Positions 26,193 through 35,878 of a stretch of 64,000 nucleotides of DNA are shown piece by piece; position 1 is the first letter of the stretch, and each line of letters opens with the position of its first letter. A model generated the notes under the pieces. It searched no databases. It worked only from the letters and a program-made list of their open reading frames with translations, and was not told the DNA's origin. Source of the DNA: BQJU01 sp964015035 (GTDB taxonomy: Bacteria; Bacteroidota; Bacteroidia; Chitinophagales; Saprospiraceae). The position numbers and the translations under genes are program-made. The stretch spans positions 62,001-126,000 of the forward strand of contig CAXHCA010000001.1 in assembly GCA_964015035.1 (NCBI GenBank). Direction: 5' to 3'.

Positions 26193-27833
26193 ATGAAAAA
26201 ATTAAGCTACACTGTTCTAATCGTTGTTACCTGTATATGTGCTCTCCAAGCCCAACCAAAATGGGAATGGGGGCTTTTTCTTGGAGGAGCTAATTACCTG
26301 GGAGATTTGGTTGAAACCAAAATGCCTATTTGGGAGGAAACACAACCCGCTGGAGGCCTCTCACTTGCTTATACGCCTAATCAACAGCTGTTCTTTCAAA
26401 CAAGTGTTTTCTATGCCCGACTCAAAGGAGATGATAAAAATTTTATGAATGCCGAAATTTCAAAAGATCGTAGCTTCAAATTTGAGAGTCAAATCTTAGA
26501 GGTGGCATTACAAGCAAGGTATGAACCCTTTGGGAAAAGGAGATTTATTAAAAATCAACCCTTTAAAGGGATAATTACGCCATATCTTTTTGGAGGTATA
26601 GGGCTCGCATGGATCGATGCCTCCCCTGACTTTTCCAATGCGGACAGAGGGCCTTATTTCATTCTTATCCAAGAAGACAAGGCTGCGGCTTTAAATAAAC
26701 CTCGACTAACGATTCCAATGGGGGCAGGATTGAAGCTTGACCTGGGGAAAAATACAGCCATCATGTTTGACGTGGGCTTTCGAACGGCCTTTACCGATCT
26801 TTTGGATGGCATCAGCCATACCGCCAATCCTGATAAAAATGATTGGTATCTATTTGGAGGAGTAACGCTCGCAAAGAGAATTGGCTACAAAGATTACGAC
26901 AATGATGGTATTGTAGATAAGGAAGATGCTTGTCCTCGTTTAGCAGGGGTGCTTAGTGCCCGTGGTTGTCCAGATACAGACGGAGACGGGGTCGAAGACC
27001 TCGAGGATCTTTGCCCGGATCAGGCGGGTGTCTTTGAACTCAATGGTTGCCCCGATCGAGATGGCGACATGGTGATGGACATGGAAGATGAGTGTCCGGA
27101 TAGAAGAGGGCGAGGAACCACAAATGGTTGCCCAGATGCGGATAATGATGGCATCAAGGACCTCCTAGATGAATGCCCGTGGGAGGCTGGTACAAAACTT
27201 CTGGCAGGATGCCCAGATTGCGACGGCGATGGGGTGGCCAATGAAAAAGACCACTGTCCTACGGTTTTTGGAAGTCCACTCCTACAGGGATGCCCCTATT
27301 CAGACCAGGATAGGGATGGAATAGCTGATGATGAAGATGAATGCCCAAAGGTTACCGGAGTAGCTAGTGCAAAAGGATGCCCCGATCAAGATGGTGATGG
27401 CGTAGCCGATTATCGGGACTTATGTCCGGAGATTCCAGGAGCAAAAGATAATTCCGGTTGCCCTAGATTAACTCAGGCAGAAGAAGCTGTTTTGGAGTTA
27501 GCACAGAAAGAGGTCCAATTTGAAACCGGTAGCGCCATTCTGAAAAAGGAATCCCTTAAAACGCTGAATCAAGTGGTGCAAATATTGAAAGATTATCCGC
27601 ATTATCAGTTGATTATCAGAGGCCATACCGATGATCGCGGCATGGCAGCTTCCAACCAAAAACTATCGGAGAAAAGAGCAAAAACTTGTTATGATTACTT
27701 ACTCAAAGAGGGTATTTCTGACCGTCGAATGAAGTATGAAGGCTTGGGTGAAAGTGAACCCATAAGGAGTAATAATTCAACTGAAGGCCGAAAATTAAAC
27801 CGTCGTGTGGAATTTACTTTATATTTGAACTGA
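26193..27833 (+). CDS. Outer-membrane protein: barrel, TSP3 repeats, OmpA domain
   Basis: A 546-residue outer-membrane protein. After a signal peptide (residues 1-20) comes a DUF6089-like barrel with KWEWGLFLGGANYLGDLVET and GIITPYLFGGIGLAWIDASP; residues about 233-425 are thrombospondin type 3 calcium-binding repeats (many DxDxDG(V/I)xDxxDxCP units, such as DTDGDGVEDLEDLCPDQAG); the last 110 residues are an OmpA-C peptidoglycan-binding domain with IIRGHTDDRGMAASNQKLSEKRA. It therefore likely ties the outer membrane to the wall. The downstream gene is a paralogue of the barrel only. Confidence 0.92.
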   Translation: MKKLSYTVLIVVTCICALQAQPKWEWGLFLGGANYLGDLVETKMPIWEETQPAGGLSLAYTPNQQLFFQTSVFYARLKGDDKNFMNAEISKDRSFKFESQILEVALQARYEPFGKRRFIKNQPFKGIITPYLFGGIGLAWIDASPDFSNADRGPYFILIQEDKAAALNKPRLTIPMGAGLKLDLGKNTAIMFDVGFRTAFTDLLDGISHTANPDKNDWYLFGGVTLAKRIGYKDYDNDGIVDKEDACPRLAGVLSARGCPDTDGDGVEDLEDLCPDQAGVFELNGCPDRDGDMVMDMEDECPDRRGRGTTNGCPDADNDGIKDLLDECPWEAGTKLLAGCPDCDGDGVANEKDHCPTVFGSPLLQGCPYSDQDRDGIADDEDECPKVTGVASAKGCPDQDGDGVADYRDLCPEIPGAKDNSGCPRLTQAEEAVLELAQKEVQFETGSAILKKESLKTLNQVVQILKDYPHYQLIIRGHTDDRGMAASNQKLSEKRAKTCYDYLLKEGISDRRMKYEGLGESEPIRSNNSTEGRKLNRRVEFTLYLN

Positions 27834-27867
27834 AAAATCGAATAAGTAAAATAAATATTTGTCTGCA

Positions 27868-28572
27868 ATGAAAAAGATTTATGTTTTTCTCTTTTCCCTT
27901 TTTTATGTCTGCACTGCTAATGCTCAATACCAACTGGAAGCCGGAATGTTTGTAGGTCTTGCCACCTATCAGGGCGATTTTGTCAAAGAAACCATGCCTT
28001 TGTTTAAAGAAGGAAACATCGCCGTTGGATTAACCGGCCGCTACGTACATAGCTACACCTTGACCTTTCGCGGAAATTTGATTTTTGGCAAGATCACCGG
28101 TAATGACTACAATTATATAGATCGCAGAACCAGAGCGTTTCAATTCAGCACTTCGATTACAGAATTGAGTGGAGTTGTGGAATGGGAGCCGCTGGGGGCT
28201 AAACGTTTTTTATCGGGAGTAGGGTTCAAAAGAATGATTTCTCCTTATGTTTTTGGGGGAGTGGGCTTTGCCTTCACCAACCCCAAGACGGATTATTCCC
28301 GGACAGAGTATAACAATGACTCCTTCGTTACGAAAATGAAGATGGACCAAAATGCAAAATATTTTAAAACTCAAATAGCCGTTCCCTTTGGCCTTGGGGT
28401 TAAATTTGACTTTACCGAAAATTGGTATGCATCGCTCGAAATAGGTATGCGTTATGCCTTCACCGATTATTTGGATGGAGTGAGTGAATCCGGCAATCCA
28501 GATGCCAATGATTGGTATCACTTTTCGGGGGTTTCCCTCTTTTACAGAATTCCGGGTTCGGAAAAGGAATAA
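27868..28572 (+). CDS. Outer-membrane barrel, paralogue of neighbour
   Basis: A 234-residue protein with a signal peptide (MKKIYVFLFSLFYVCTANAQ) and a barrel that follows the pattern of the upstream gene: GMFVGLATYQGDFVKETMPLFKEG matches GGANYLGDLVETKMPIWEE, RMISPYVFGGVGFAFTNPKTDY matches GIITPYLFGGIGLAWIDAS, and FTDYLDGVSESGNPDANDWYHFSGVSLFYR matches FTDLLDGISHTANPDKNDWYLFGGVTLAKR. The two thus arose by duplication; this copy lacks the TSP3 and OmpA parts. The ATG at 27868 is preferred to a TTG three codons earlier. Confidence 0.9.
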   Translation: MKKIYVFLFSLFYVCTANAQYQLEAGMFVGLATYQGDFVKETMPLFKEGNIAVGLTGRYVHSYTLTFRGNLIFGKITGNDYNYIDRRTRAFQFSTSITELSGVVEWEPLGAKRFLSGVGFKRMISPYVFGGVGFAFTNPKTDYSRTEYNNDSFVTKMKMDQNAKYFKTQIAVPFGLGVKFDFTENWYASLEIGMRYAFTDYLDGVSESGNPDANDWYHFSGVSLFYRIPGSEKE

Positions 28573-28599
28573 TCTATCTTTCCCACCTTATTAGAAGGA

Positions 28600-28635
28600 A
28601 TAGGAGAATGAGCCCTGGTTAGCTTATTCTCCTAT
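28600..28635. terminator. Bidirectional terminator between convergent genes
   Basis: ATAGGAGAATGAGC and GCTTATTCTCCTAT form a 14-bp stem with one G-T pair and an 8-base loop, followed by ATTTAG on the plus strand. It lies between the barrel gene and the sirtuin gene and overlaps the last codons of the latter. Confidence 0.7.
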
Positions 28636-29322
28636 ATTTAGCAAGTAATCTACTACGGTTCGGACCCCCACTGTCGCATTTTCCGGAAAGACCTTTAATG
28701 TTTTCATCAAACTCAATTCGTAGTTGATGGAAGGCTTGGGGTCAATGTAATAGATCGGGGCAAAAGGCGGTGCGTAAGATACTAAACTCGCAGCGGGATA
28801 CACTTGCATGGACGTTCCCACAATCAAGACATGGCTTGCTTCGGAAGTGATTTCTGCGGCAATTTGGAGCATGGGAACTTCCTCCCCAAACCATACAATA
28901 TGTGGTCGCAATTGGCTGCCCTGCTCACAACAGTCGCCAAGCAGAAGGTCTTTTTTCCATTCGTAAACCAGTCTAGGGTTCTTAGTGCTACGCGCTTTGA
29001 TTAGTTCTCCATGCAAATGAATTACCTTTTGGCTACCTGCCCTTTCGTGCAGGTCGTCTACATTTTGTGTGACAATGGTTACATCATAATGCTGCTCCAA
29101 TTCCTTTAGAGCATGATGAGCGGTATTGGGCTCAACCTCATTCAGTTGTTGGCGACGCTTATTGTAAAAATCCAGCACCAATTCTCTGTTCCGGCGCCAT
29201 CCTTCGGGAGAAGCCACCTCCATTACATCATGTCCTTCCCACAATCCCCCCGCATCACGAAAGGTACTGATTCCGCTTTCTGCACTTATTCCAGCACCGG
29301 TGAGCACTACTATCTTTTCCAT
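28624..29322 (-). CDS. cobB: Sirtuin, NAD-dependent deacylase
   Basis: Sir2-family enzyme that removes acyl groups from lysine using NAD+. GAGISAESGISTFRD at residues 9-23, TQNVDDLHERAGS and the catalytic His in LHGEL are all present. FYNKRRQQL carries the Tyr-x-x-Arg pair that marks class III enzymes acting on succinyl- or malonyl-lysine. The usual zinc-binding pair of CxxC motifs is absent: only an adjacent CC (GDCCEQGSQLRPHIVWFGE) remains. It starts one base after the stop of the NnrD/E gene, so the two are likely coupled; both act in NAD(P) chemistry. Confidence 0.93.
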   Translation of the reverse strand: MEKIVVLTGAGISAESGISTFRDAGGLWEGHDVMEVASPEGWRRNRELVLDFYNKRRQQLNEVEPNTAHHALKELEQHYDVTIVTQNVDDLHERAGSQKVIHLHGELIKARSTKNPRLVYEWKKDLLLGDCCEQGSQLRPHIVWFGEEVPMLQIAAEITSEASHVLIVGTSMQVYPAASLVSYAPPFAPIYYIDPKPSINYELSLMKTLKVFPENATVGVRTVVDYLLNIGE

Positions 29323-29323
29323 C

Positions 29324-30832
29324 TTATTTCCGTTTAAGTTCCTGAAATGCCTTTCCTAAATGACTGATAATGTCACTGGCAATTAGAGATTCGTGTTCTA
29401 ATTCTTGTGCCGCTAAATCTCCGGCTAATCCATGTAAATAAACGCCGAGGATAGTCGTTTGTAAAGGCGTATATCCCTGTGCCAGCAATCCCGTTAAAAT
29501 GCCAGTCAAAACATCCCCACTGCCGGCTGTGGCCATTCCCGGATTACCTGTGCAATTAAAATAGCAGTCTCCCTCAGGAGTGCTGATACAGGTATTGGCA
29601 CCTTTCAATACGATATAAACACCCATTTTTTGGGATTGATTCCGTTGTAAATCGTTTCTGGCAAAATCATCTTCAGTTTGTCCAAACAGCCGCTCAAATT
29701 CTTTGGGATGGGGCGTGAGGATGCTGCCCCTGGGGATGAGCTTCAACTTATCGGGGTTTTTACCCAAAATATTGAGGGCATCGGCATCAATCACCATTGG
29801 TCTTTTTGCCGCTTCCAAAGTTTGTATCAACCCATCCACCACAGTTAATCCCTGGTCAAGGCCGCAGCCAATGCCAATGCTGTTGTAGCGATCCAATTTT
29901 GGCACTTGCGAAAAGAAAAACTGGTGACGATCAATACTGACCATGGCTTCCGGGATGCTGATTTGCAGTATTTCATAGGCACATTTAGGGGCATGTACAG
30001 TGACTAGTCCAGCACCAGATCGCAGGCAGGATCTGGCCGCTAATATGGCCGCTCCCACCTTCCCGTAACTTCCCGCAACAATTAGTGCGTGACCAAAGGT
30101 GCCTTTATGGTCATAACGTCCTCGTCGATGCAATATCGCCACGATCATCTCGCGGTCTAGGTAATAAAATGGCGTTTTTATTTGCTCTAGGAAAGTTTGC
30201 GATAACCCAATGCTGCGAACGACCCACTGGCCGGTGAACTTCTGATTTTGCGGAAAAAGGAAGGCTAGTTTGGGCAATTCAAAACTAAAGGTGTATTGGG
30301 CTTGTATGGCGCTACCGGAAGTAGTTCTATCGGCAAAAAGGCCGGAGGGAATATCTACCGAGATAATGCCGTTAGTGGATTTATTCAGCGACTCAACCAA
30401 TTGCGCCCAATAGCCAGCTATCGGCCTATTCAAACCGGAGCCGAAAATGGCATCAATGACTAGTGCCCGATCTGCCAGTTTGGGCAATTCAGTATCTTTT
30501 TCAATTTCGATCACCGGAATATTGGATCTCGGAGGTAATCGTTCTAAATTGCTGATAAAATCGTCAGAACGGCTCTTGCCAATCTGGCACAGATAGAGGT
30601 GTATCGTATACATGCGCTGATGCAGCAGGCGCGCAATGGCCAGCCCATCTCCGCCATTATTTCCCGGCCCACAGAAAATATGAATGGGCTGATCAAGATC
30701 GGGAAATTGTTTAGTAAACCAATTGACAAAACAGCTGCTGGCCCTTTCCATCAATTCCAGTGAGGAAATAGGCTCATTTTCAATTGTGTATTGATCCAGT
30801 TCTTTGGTTTGGGATGCACTGATTATCTTCAT
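29324..30832 (-). CDS. nnr: Bifunctional NAD(P)H-hydrate epimerase/dehydratase
   Basis: Metabolite-repair enzyme that restores hydrated NADH and NADPH. At 502 residues it has both domains: an N-terminal NAD(P)HX epimerase (YjeF-N) with FCGPGNNGGDGLAIARLL, and a C-terminal ADP-dependent dehydratase of ribokinase-like fold with NPGMATAGSGDVLTGILTGLLAQG. It overlaps in function with its downstream neighbour, a sirtuin that uses NAD+. Its ATG is only 17 bases from the divergent CoA-transferase start. Confidence 0.95.
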   Translation of the reverse strand: MKIISASQTKELDQYTIENEPISSLELMERASSCFVNWFTKQFPDLDQPIHIFCGPGNNGGDGLAIARLLHQRMYTIHLYLCQIGKSRSDDFISNLERLPPRSNIPVIEIEKDTELPKLADRALVIDAIFGSGLNRPIAGYWAQLVESLNKSTNGIISVDIPSGLFADRTTSGSAIQAQYTFSFELPKLAFLFPQNQKFTGQWVVRSIGLSQTFLEQIKTPFYYLDREMIVAILHRRGRYDHKGTFGHALIVAGSYGKVGAAILAARSCLRSGAGLVTVHAPKCAYEILQISIPEAMVSIDRHQFFFSQVPKLDRYNSIGIGCGLDQGLTVVDGLIQTLEAAKRPMVIDADALNILGKNPDKLKLIPRGSILTPHPKEFERLFGQTEDDFARNDLQRNQSQKMGVYIVLKGANTCISTPEGDCYFNCTGNPGMATAGSGDVLTGILTGLLAQGYTPLQTTILGVYLHGLAGDLAAQELEHESLIASDIISHLGKAFQELKRK

Positions 30833-30849
30833 GCCGCTAATTTATAATA

Positions 30850-31923
30850 ATGGAAACAATTTTTCAGGGTATTAAAGTTTTGGAATTGTCCAGTGTATTG
30901 GCCGGACCGGCCGTTGGACAATTTTTTGCCGAATTGGGCGCTGAGGTCATTAAGGTAGAAAATAAATTGACTAATGGCGATATTACCAGGCGCTGGAAAT
31001 TACCTAGCGAACCAGTAGATGCCGCAGAATCGGCCTATTATTGTAGTGTCAACTGGGGAAAGAAAGTCTATTTTCTGGATTTGCGGCAAGTACCAGATCG
31101 GGAACAGGTTTATGGCTGGATTAGCGAGGTGGATGTCGTGATTAGTAATTATAAACTGGCTTCCGCCAAAAAAATGGGGCTGGACTATGATACATTAAAG
31201 GCCAAGAATCCCAAATTGATCTATGCACAGCTGACTGCCTTTGGTTCAGCATCTTCCCGAACTGCTTTTGATGTCGTTTTACAAGCAGAGGCCGGCTTTT
31301 TATACATGAGTGGTGAACCCAATCGCCCACCAGTAAAAATGCCGGTAGCCCTTATTGATTTGCTGGCGGCTCATCAACTTAAGGAAGGCATCCTGCTGGC
31401 ATTGATCAAGCGGATGCAAACGGGTAAAGGTAGTTATGTGACTACATCTTTATTGGCCTCAGCCCTCTCTTCTTTAGCCAATCAAGCCACCAATTGGCTG
31501 ATGGGAGGTCATATTCCGCAGCCTCTTGGCTCACAACACCCAAATATTGCGCCCTACGGCGATATCTTTTACACCAGCGATCAAAAACCGTTGGTACTAG
31601 CGGTGGGTACAGAAAAACAATTTGTGGCCCTTTGTCGCTGTCTCTATTTAGATCAACTTCTAGAAGACATCCGGTTTAACCAAAATGTACAACGTGTCCG
31701 AAATCGAGAGGCCCTCAATGTCATTATTCAAGAGGCCATAAAAAAGGAAGATCGCGATGCATTGATGGAAAAGTTTCACGAAAATGGCGTGCCAGCTGGC
31801 AGCATTCGCAATATGGAAGAGGTCTTTCAAGTGCCACAGGCTCAAGCTATGATTTTAACAGCGTCATTGACAGATGGACGAATCAGCAAGTGCGTTAAAA
31901 CCGTCGCATTTGAAATACTATGA
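30850..31923 (+). CDS. CaiB/BaiF family III CoA-transferase
   Basis: A 357-residue family III CoA-transferase, moving CoA between carboxylic acids. KVLELSSVLAGPAVGQFFAELGAEVIKVE opens the protein and Asp141 (AFDVVLQAEAGFLYMSGEP) is the expected catalytic aspartate. The size is a little short of the 400-residue norm. The substrate cannot be told. The gene begins 17 bases from the divergent nnr gene. Confidence 0.88.
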   Translation: METIFQGIKVLELSSVLAGPAVGQFFAELGAEVIKVENKLTNGDITRRWKLPSEPVDAAESAYYCSVNWGKKVYFLDLRQVPDREQVYGWISEVDVVISNYKLASAKKMGLDYDTLKAKNPKLIYAQLTAFGSASSRTAFDVVLQAEAGFLYMSGEPNRPPVKMPVALIDLLAAHQLKEGILLALIKRMQTGKGSYVTTSLLASALSSLANQATNWLMGGHIPQPLGSQHPNIAPYGDIFYTSDQKPLVLAVGTEKQFVALCRCLYLDQLLEDIRFNQNVQRVRNREALNVIIQEAIKKEDRDALMEKFHENGVPAGSIRNMEEVFQVPQAQAMILTASLTDGRISKCVKTVAFEIL

Positions 31924-32011
31924 TTTTTATATGACAATTTATTCACGGCTCTGATTGGCATAAATACCTGAAATGTTTAAATTTAAGCATTGTAAATAAA
32001 CCCTGTTTGAT

Positions 32012-35000
32012 TTGAAAAATGGCATATTAATTCTCGCGCTCTGTATATCCTTTCCCGGCATACTCAACGCAACTCATATTGTGGGAGGGGAAATGAACTA
32101 TACCTGCCTGGGAAACGATCAATATGAAATCACGCTGACCATTTTTCGAGATTGCTTCTACGGTGATCCTAACGCTTGGTTTGACGACCCGGCGGCCATT
32201 GGGGTTTTTGATGAAAACAATCAGTTGCTCCAGAATATTCTGGTGCCTTTACTGAATAACGACACCCTGAATCCGGTGCTTTCTAGTGAATGTTTGGTGG
32301 TGCCGCCCGATGTTTGTGTACATACCACTACCTACCGAACGACGATTGAATTGCCGCCCATTTCCGGAGGCTACCAACTCGCCTATCAACGCTGTTGCCG
32401 AAATCAAACAATTGCCAATATTATTGACCCTTTGGGTACAGGCGCCACCTATGGGGTAACCATTTCAGAAAGGGCGCTGATGGAATGTAATAGCAATGCC
32501 AAATTTCAACAATGGCCACCACTGTATATCTGTGTGAATGAACCTATCTTTTTTGACCAATCTGCCGTTGACATTGATGGCGATTCGATTGTGTACCGCC
32601 TGTGTACCCCCTTGCAAGGGGCAACGCCTAACGTCCCTATTCCTCAACCGCCCAACCCACCGCCTTATGAGACAGTAGTTTGGAATGATCCGCCCTATAA
32701 CGAAAATAATATGCTCAACGGATTCGCCGGGGATCCGCCTTTACAAATTAATAGTGAAACGGGGTTATTAACTGGTTTGCCCAATACGGTAGGTCAATTT
32801 GTAGTGGGTATTTGTATTGAGGAATACCGGAATGGAGAACTCATTTCTACCACTCGTCGGGATTTTCAATATAATGTGGGCGTTTGTGGCGTGTCTAATG
32901 CAGCCTTTTTTGCTCCGGAAATTCAGTGTGGCAGTTTAACTATTGATTTTGACAACCAATCGCTTGGCGCCGAAAATTACATTTGGCAATTTGGTGATCC
33001 AACCAATCCCGACTTTACTTCCACCCTGGAAAATCCATCCTATACTTATCCGGATACAGGGATATATACCGTTACGCTAATCACGGAACCTGGAGCGGTT
33101 TGTACAGACACCTTTACTCGAGAGGTTTATTTGCAATATGCCTCGCTCAGCGCAGCCTTTGATTTCGAAATAGTATCCTGTACGGATTCCCTGACAATCC
33201 AGGTGACAGACCTATCTACCGATACCCTTTTTGATATTGCTACTTGGGAATGGACATTCTCCCCATTTGGTTTAACTTCCAATGATCCAAGTCCTGTATT
33301 TAATATTACATCGGGAGATGTAGCTGCTGTGCTTTCTTTGGTCGTTACCGCCGAAAATGGCTGCAAGGACTCTTTGACAGAGAGCTTTTTTATTGATTAT
33401 ATCCAAGAGGAACTCTCCTTTGATACCGTCGTGATTTGCCAGGGGGATTCCGTTTTTCTCAATAATAATTTTGATGAAAGTTACACCTATGAATGGTCGC
33501 CCGGCGATGGACTAAATGACATCAATTCGCCCAATCCAAGTGCTAAGCCACTGGAAACGACGACCTACTTTGTCACCATCACCGATGATCAAGGCTGTAG
33601 CTTGCGGCTGGATGCTACGGTGCAGGTGATTCCACCTTATCCACTACAAACGCCGGCGGACACCACCATTTGTGCCCCGGAATTAACGGTCTCCACACCG
33701 ATAGCCGATGGCGTTTCCGTCTTATGGGCCTTGGATGAAAGCTTTAATGTGATCATTTCCAATGCAGATACGGCCGTTGTAGCCCCTGATGGCCCGACGA
33801 CTTATTACCTGATGGTTACCGATACCAACAATTGTAGTGTCTCAACTTCTTTTACCATTGATGGCCGTGCGGTCAACATAAGGACGGTTCCCGATTCGAT
33901 CATTTGCTTGGGAGAGACCAATGTTTTGGGCGCGTTTAACCTGGACCCACTGGATACTTTGTCATTTAGTTGGCAGCCCGTAGGGCAGATTGTTAGCGAT
34001 CCGACGAACTCGGCCATATTGATCAAGCCGACTCAAACCGGCCCCATTAATTATATCGTCACTGCTGAAAATCAATTTGGTTGCATGGGATTTGATTCTA
34101 CCATTGTCACGGTGATTGATACGGCTTCTCAAATGGATTTCACTACGGTAGTTCAATGTAGCGGTTATTCGGTGCAATTTTCTTCTACCAGTGTCAATGC
34201 TCCTTTCTTTCGCTGGTATTTTGGAGATCCTTCAAATCCTGGAGTATTTGGAGAAGGCCCCATGACGGAATATGAATATCCCGGCCCTGGCACTTACGAT
34301 CTATTGATTACTTATGGTCCTGAAATCCGCTGCCCGGATACATTGATACAGCAAATTGTAGTTGGAGAACCACAGATTTTCCCGGCTTTCAACTGGCAAT
34401 TGTTGAGTTGCGGGGATTCGGCCGTTATTCAATTGACGGACCAATCGCAGAATTTGCAGAGCACCATCACGAATTGGCAATGGGAATTAGAAGGAGAGGT
34501 CTTTTCAGACCAGCAAAACCCGATATTGGTCCTTGCCGAAAGCGGTGCTTACGAAGTCAGTTTGATCATCTTTTCGGAGGACGGTTGCGAGGACGTGTTC
34601 ACCGATATTGTTGAGGTTGATCTGATTGATTTATCACTTCCCGACTCGATACTGATCTGCTTAGGGGATTCCCTGCAACTAAATCCTGGAGGAGATACTG
34701 ACTTGCAATATGAATGGGGTCCAGCGGTGTTTTTTGAGGATGTCAATGCGGTGAATCCCATCATTTCTCCCAGTGAGAATGTCGCCATTACCCTGCATAT
34801 CATTGATGCCGAAACAGGCTGCGAAGCCAATCGAAATTTGTGGGTTGAAGTGCAGCCATTATTTGCATACGAATTGCCAATAGATACCTTGAATTGTACC
34901 CTTTCATCAATGTTATCGGTTACCAGTGAAGCGGATTTACAGTATCTTTGGGCGAAAGACCCCGGCTTTGTTGATATTGTGGGCCAAGATTCCACAGTTT

Positions 35001-35860
35001 CGGTAGCCTTCTCAGGACAACAAACTTTTTATTTGCGTATGACCGATGGGGTAGGGTGCATCACTGAAGATAGCTTGACCCTAATCAATGGCGGATTTTC
35101 CCTAAATGTACCTCCCGTGACCATTTGTTTGGGAGATACGGCTACATTGATTGCCCAAGACGATTTTAGTGAACCTTTGATTTATAATTGGACTTCTTCT
35201 GCCGAAATCCTTAGCGATCCAACCCTGTCGCAAATCCTGATTAGTCCGCAAGAAAATACCAATTACAACCTCATTGCCCAAAATCAGTATGGATGTGAAG
35301 CGAGTGCCATGACATCAGTAACGGTGCGGGCATCTGGACCCGCCATTGTTCTCTCCGCTGAACCAGATACTATATTCATTGGCGAATCTTCCCAATTGAC
35401 CGTTACTCAAGACATCGATTTTAATTATCAATGGTCGCCAGCAGTTACCCTCAGCAACCCGACAATTTTTAATCCAGTCGCCACGCCACAAGAAACGACG
35501 GAATACCAGGTGGTGGTGACACAAGAAAACGGCTGTGAAGTGTTGGGATTGGTGACAATAACGGTATTAAACCCCAACTGTACTGAACCCTATGTTTATA
35601 TTCCGAATGGCTTTACGCCAAATGGGGATGGGCTCAATGATGAGCTGGAGGTCTTTGGCAATTCGATTGATGAACTATATTTAGCCATTTACAATCGATG
35701 GGGACAGAAAGTATTTGAAGCCAATTCACAAGCTGAGAAATGGGATGGCACCTTCAACGGTAAAGCTTTGCCACCCGATGTATTTGGTTATTATCTTCGG
35801 GTGAAGTGTTTCAATGGTGAAGTGTTTTTTAAGAAAGGTAATATTACTATTGTTAAATAA
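32012..35860 (+). CDS. Large secreted PKD-type protein with T9SS type B C-terminal domain
   Basis: A 1282-residue secreted protein. After a signal peptide (residues 1-21) the mature protein starts THIVGGEMNYTCL, typical of these Bacteroidota surface proteins. It has several PKD/Ig-like repeats with motifs such as NYIWQFGDPTNPDF, FFRWYFGDPSNPG and NWQWELEGE, and many Cys. It ends with the 'gliding motility-associated C-terminal domain' (YIPNGFTPNGDGLNDELEVFG to KKGNITIVK), the type B sorting signal of the type IX secretion system. No ATG is available in frame near the signal peptide, so a TTG at 32012 appears to be the start. It is a T9SS cargo, presumably on the cell surface. Confidence 0.92.
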   Translation: MKNGILILALCISFPGILNATHIVGGEMNYTCLGNDQYEITLTIFRDCFYGDPNAWFDDPAAIGVFDENNQLLQNILVPLLNNDTLNPVLSSECLVVPPDVCVHTTTYRTTIELPPISGGYQLAYQRCCRNQTIANIIDPLGTGATYGVTISERALMECNSNAKFQQWPPLYICVNEPIFFDQSAVDIDGDSIVYRLCTPLQGATPNVPIPQPPNPPPYETVVWNDPPYNENNMLNGFAGDPPLQINSETGLLTGLPNTVGQFVVGICIEEYRNGELISTTRRDFQYNVGVCGVSNAAFFAPEIQCGSLTIDFDNQSLGAENYIWQFGDPTNPDFTSTLENPSYTYPDTGIYTVTLITEPGAVCTDTFTREVYLQYASLSAAFDFEIVSCTDSLTIQVTDLSTDTLFDIATWEWTFSPFGLTSNDPSPVFNITSGDVAAVLSLVVTAENGCKDSLTESFFIDYIQEELSFDTVVICQGDSVFLNNNFDESYTYEWSPGDGLNDINSPNPSAKPLETTTYFVTITDDQGCSLRLDATVQVIPPYPLQTPADTTICAPELTVSTPIADGVSVLWALDESFNVIISNADTAVVAPDGPTTYYLMVTDTNNCSVSTSFTIDGRAVNIRTVPDSIICLGETNVLGAFNLDPLDTLSFSWQPVGQIVSDPTNSAILIKPTQTGPINYIVTAENQFGCMGFDSTIVTVIDTASQMDFTTVVQCSGYSVQFSSTSVNAPFFRWYFGDPSNPGVFGEGPMTEYEYPGPGTYDLLITYGPEIRCPDTLIQQIVVGEPQIFPAFNWQLLSCGDSAVIQLTDQSQNLQSTITNWQWELEGEVFSDQQNPILVLAESGAYEVSLIIFSEDGCEDVFTDIVEVDLIDLSLPDSILICLGDSLQLNPGGDTDLQYEWGPAVFFEDVNAVNPIISPSENVAITLHIIDAETGCEANRNLWVEVQPLFAYELPIDTLNCTLSSMLSVTSEADLQYLWAKDPGFVDIVGQDSTVSVAFSGQQTFYLRMTDGVGCITEDSLTLINGGFSLNVPPVTICLGDTATLIAQDDFSEPLIYNWTSSAEILSDPTLSQILISPQENTNYNLIAQNQYGCEASAMTSVTVRASGPAIVLSAEPDTIFIGESSQLTVTQDIDFNYQWSPAVTLSNPTIFNPVATPQETTEYQVVVTQENGCEVLGLVTITVLNPNCTEPYVYIPNGFTPNGDGLNDELEVFGNSIDELYLAIYNRWGQKVFEANSQAEKWDGTFNGKALPPDVFGYYLRVKCFNGEVFFKKGNITIVK

Positions 35861-35878
35861 AAATCAAGTAAAAATCAA

